Below are positions 21,151-22,518 of a DNA stretch of 22,518 nt, one piece after another. The stretch comes from a virus, in the IMG/VR virus record IMGVR_UViG_3300035698_024496, positions 1-22,518 of that record; one strand, given 5' to 3'. The translations under genes were made by a program, and so were the position numbers. Every line of letters begins with the position of its first letter. Position 1 is the first letter of the stretch. The notes beneath the pieces are model-generated. The model had not been told where the DNA came from, searched no databases, and was given only the letters and a program-made list of their open reading frames with translations.

Positions 21151-21642
21151 TTAGCCCAACACGCCGGGTAGTTGTTCCGGAGCACGGTCAACTTGGCTGA
21201 TGAGTCGCATTGCTTCTGTGTTCATCTTCCTCGGCTTGAATACTTCCGATGAGCGATAGACCACTTCGTGTGTATGTTCGTCTTGGGCATCGTATGGGGC
21301 GACTACACGCAGTCTTGTGCGTGGATCGAGAACGAACTTTTTAGCGGGTCCTGCTCGAAGTATTGCGGGTTGGTCGCCGTCGGCTGGTTTAACGATTTCG
21401 ATCTCGTGGAAGTGGCCACCAATCGGAGTGCAGCGCGTTTGCTTAGCGCCTTTGACATCGACTGAGTGGAAGAAATGAACGTGATTCAGTTTTAAGTAGT
21501 CGGGCTCTGAGCCTTCAAGCGCCACGTTCTTAAGCATTTTCTCTTCCGAGAGGACATACAAGTCGTGCATGGTGACTTGTTGGGCGCGGAATATGCGCTT
21601 AGGTGATGCGGCTACAGGCTCATTTGGTTTACGTGTGGTCAA
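21151..21642 (-). CDS. Hypothetical phage protein
   Basis: This 163-residue protein starts at TTG 21642, with GGGAG seven bases upstream. The N-terminus is basic (TTRKPNEPVAASPKRIFRAQQ). The middle contains a His-rich stretch (LNHVHFFHSVDVKG and GGHFHEIEI) that could bind metal. I recognise no family. It is the first gene after the 85-bp intergenic stretch that carries a candidate promoter, so it probably leads the packaging operon. Confidence 0.6.
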   Translation of the reverse strand: MTTRKPNEPVAASPKRIFRAQQVTMHDLYVLSEEKMLKNVALEGSEPDYLKLNHVHFFHSVDVKGAKQTRCTPIGGHFHEIEIVKPADGDQPAILRAGPAKKFVLDPRTRLRVVAPYDAQDEHTHEVVYRSSEVFKPRKMNTEAMRLISQVDRAPEQLPGVLG

Positions 21643-21663
21643 GAATAATCTCCCTCATGGCAA

Positions 21664-21697
21664 CTCGCCAGTAAGTGTAGATTAAGCGAGGCGAGTG
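21664..21697. other. Inverted repeat in the intergenic stretch before the packaging operon
   Basis: ACTCGCC (21664-21670) is repeated as GGCGAGT (21691-21697), a perfect 7-bp inverted repeat with a 20-bp loop, between the candidate promoter and the first packaging-operon start. It could be an operator or a leader hairpin. There is no U-run, so it is not a standard terminator. Confidence 0.35.
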
Positions 21698-21701
21698 GAG
21701 A

Positions 21702-21730
21702 GGTATATACGCGACGAGTCGTGGGGTCTA
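21702..21730 (-). promoter_or_regulatory. Candidate sigma70-type promoter for the packaging operon
   Basis: On the minus strand, TAGACC (21730-21725) resembles -35, and TATACC (21707-21702) resembles -10, with 17 bp between. A CGAC-GA-GTCG palindrome overlaps the spacer. It lies 60-90 bp before the TTG at 21642. The -35 matches 4 of 6 consensus bases, so the call is tentative. Confidence 0.35.
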
Positions 21731-22153
21731 TTTTAAAGTGGTGATGACCGGAGCCTTAGGACCTGGCTTTGTGGAATTTGGATCTAGAGAAGCATAAATC
21801 AACTTACTATCAATAAGCTGCTTTAAAATATCATCAAGGCGGCTTGGATATATTTCCGGGAAAGAACGAATTAAAGCGGTGCGTTGCGCTGATCCATTCT
21901 TCATAACATAAGACAAGACTCGCTTAACGTCTTTGTCGGGACTATCTGAGGTTTCCTTTTTCGCCATACGCATTTCAATTTCATCAGAAATCACGGCCAG
22001 GATTTGTTTAACGCTTTTCAGAGTTGCTTGGTTCATAACGCTAAGAGTCGCATAAATAGCGCTATGAGTCAACGATATAACGCGCTGCTCTCGAAACAAT
22101 AGTTTCGTAGATAAAGCTAATAAATTCAATTTACTTAATGATATCAAAGACAT
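21728..22153 (-). CDS. Small winged-helix-like regulator (complete copy)
   Basis: The open frame codes for up to 141 residues. The C-terminal 70 residues (DVKRVLSYVMKNGSAQRTALIRSF...RLDDILKQLIDSKLIYA) have the helix-helix-wing layout of a winged-helix DNA-binding domain. They closely match the partial gene upstream. The start is uncertain: ATG 22153 has no clear ribosome site and gives a Leu-rich N-terminus lacking domain features. ATG 22036 would drop 39 residues and leave palindromes and direct repeats upstream as regulatory DNA. A transcriptional regulator near the start of the late genes is plausible. Confidence 0.6.
   Translation of the reverse strand: MSLISLSKLNLLALSTKLLFREQRVISLTHSAIYATLSVMNQATLKSVKQILAVISDEIEMRMAKKETSDSPDKDVKRVLSYVMKNGSAQRTALIRSFPEIYPSRLDDILKQLIDSKLIYASLDPNSTKPGPKAPVITTLK
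22040..22107. promoter_or_regulatory. Cluster of palindromes and direct repeats, possible operator
   Basis: Within the 5' part of the frame are CGAAAC-4 nt-GTTTCG (22092-22107), the perfect palindrome ATAGCGCTAT (22056-22065), and direct repeats GCTAAGAGTC / GCTATGAGTC at 22040-22049 and 22061-22070, spaced 21 bp or two helical turns. If the gene starts at ATG 22036 this would be a compact operator just ahead of it. Confidence 0.35.
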
Positions 22154-22298
22154 AAATTAATGTAATTAATTTACTATTTTTTTTCTTTCTATATAGTAGA
22201 ACACTACTGGCACTCTTCTCTGTATTCAATTAAAAGCATAGGTAAACCTCCGAATTCATTCGGTTTTAATTCACTTTAAATAGACTTAATCTAATTAT
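22154..22298. other. AT-rich intergenic region between the two regulator genes
   Basis: This 145-bp stretch is AT-rich. It holds a 7-bp inverted repeat AAATAGA/TCTATTT (22278-22304) over the upstream stop, the CCGAAT/ATTCGG hairpin at 22250-22263, the possible leader peptide, and an AGTAG-AACA-CTACT hairpin (22195-22208). No strong terminator with a GC-rich stem and U-run is visible on the minus strand. Confidence 0.4.
22204..22239 (-). CDS. Possible 11-residue leader peptide
   Basis: ATG at 22239 is preceded by CGGAGG seven to eight bases upstream, a stronger ribosome site than that of the downstream regulator. The frame encodes MLLIEYREECQ and then TAG. The site is next to a CCGAAT-TC-ATTCGG hairpin (22250-22263) whose arm touches the ribosome site. 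It could be a translated leader controlling the downstream gene, or a chance ORF. Confidence 0.25.
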   Translation of the reverse strand: MLLIEYREECQ

Positions 22299-22518
22299 CT
22301 ATTTCGGAGGGGTTTTGAGGACGCGCACAACTTGAGCTTTGGGTCCGCGTTTCTTAGAATTTTGCTCAATCCCGATCTCGATCATCTCGCCATTATCAAG
22401 CTGCTTTAAAATCTCGTCAAGCCGTTTTGAATATATTCCCGGGAAAGAACGAGTTAAAGCGGTGCGCTGCACTGATCCCCGCTTCTTAATGTAGTGGAAA
22501 ACCCGCTTAACATCCTTA
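22299..22518 (-). CDS. Paralogous winged-helix-like regulator (partial, enters from window end)
   Basis: Reading the minus strand from the window edge, 72 codons run to TAG at 22301-22299. The product contains KDVKRVFHYIKKRGSVQRTAL, then RSFPGIYSKRLDEILKQL, and ends KTPPK. It aligns without gaps over most of its length with the C-terminal domain of the next gene, sharing the landmarks DVKRV, QRTAL, RSFP.IY, RLD.ILKQL and GPKA. The start lies outside the window. Two adjacent copies indicate tandem duplication of a small DNA-binding protein. Confidence 0.7.
   Translation of the reverse strand, partial: KDVKRVFHYIKKRGSVQRTALTRSFPGIYSKRLDEILKQLDNGEMIEIGIEQNSKKRGPKAQVVRVLKTPPK

Noticed and set aside
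1-22518. CRISPR array, tRNA, rRNA or IS element
   Set aside because: I saw no regularly spaced direct repeats with unique spacers, no cloverleaf-like segments and no transposase or terminal inverted repeats.

Overview
The window is part of a tailed-phage (or prophage) genome, read almost entirely from the minus strand. It holds the packaging, head, tail and lysis modules. Gene order, the tape-measure protein, the tail-tube protein, the G/GT-type tail chaperone pair and the absence of any sheath gene point to a siphovirus-like particle with a long non-contractile tail. A lipoprotein in the lysis block and a Sec signal peptide on a large fibre-like protein suggest a Gram-negative host; the host itself cannot be named from sequence.

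Layout in transcription order (right to left). 22518-21728: two paralogous small winged-helix-like genes, the first cut by the window edge. 21642-16990: two unknown genes, a small-terminase-like helix-turn-helix protein, a ParB/Srx-fold protein, a D12-class adenine methyltransferase and the large terminase (TerL). 16986-13101: a small beta-rich structural protein, a 52-aa repeat protein, the portal, two related gp10-like proteins and a scaffold-like protein. 13088-10120: major capsid, decoration-like protein, an intrinsic terminator, connector, tail-completion protein and tail tube. 10107-7800: tail chaperone pair with a -1 frameshift site, then tape measure. 7803-4124: distal tail and fibre genes. 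4121-2777: lysis block with T7-lysozyme-like amidase, membrane proteins and lipoprotein. 2757-1: hub-like tail protein and a partial Gly-rich fibre.

The outstanding feature is in TerL. A 286-residue in-frame insertion (18136-18993) splits the Walker A loop exactly between the Ser before and the Ser-Gly-Lys-Thr after. It carries intein splicing blocks: Cys1, an SxxH block B, a block F-like segment, terminal His-Asn, and Ser at +1. The intein has no recognisable endonuclease in its own frame. Instead, the opposite strand of the same DNA carries an HNH_3-type homing endonuclease gene (18261-18989, possibly from 18225), the only convincing plus-strand gene in the window. Its stop codon ends 4 bp short of the intein's DNA edge. 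This looks like a self-contained mobile element in which protein splicing and DNA cutting are encoded on opposite strands of the same bases.

Other notable structure includes a near-perfect 57-bp tandem duplication inside a very small gene, a 9-bp minisatellite inside the methyltransferase, and a signal peptide on a virion-like protein.
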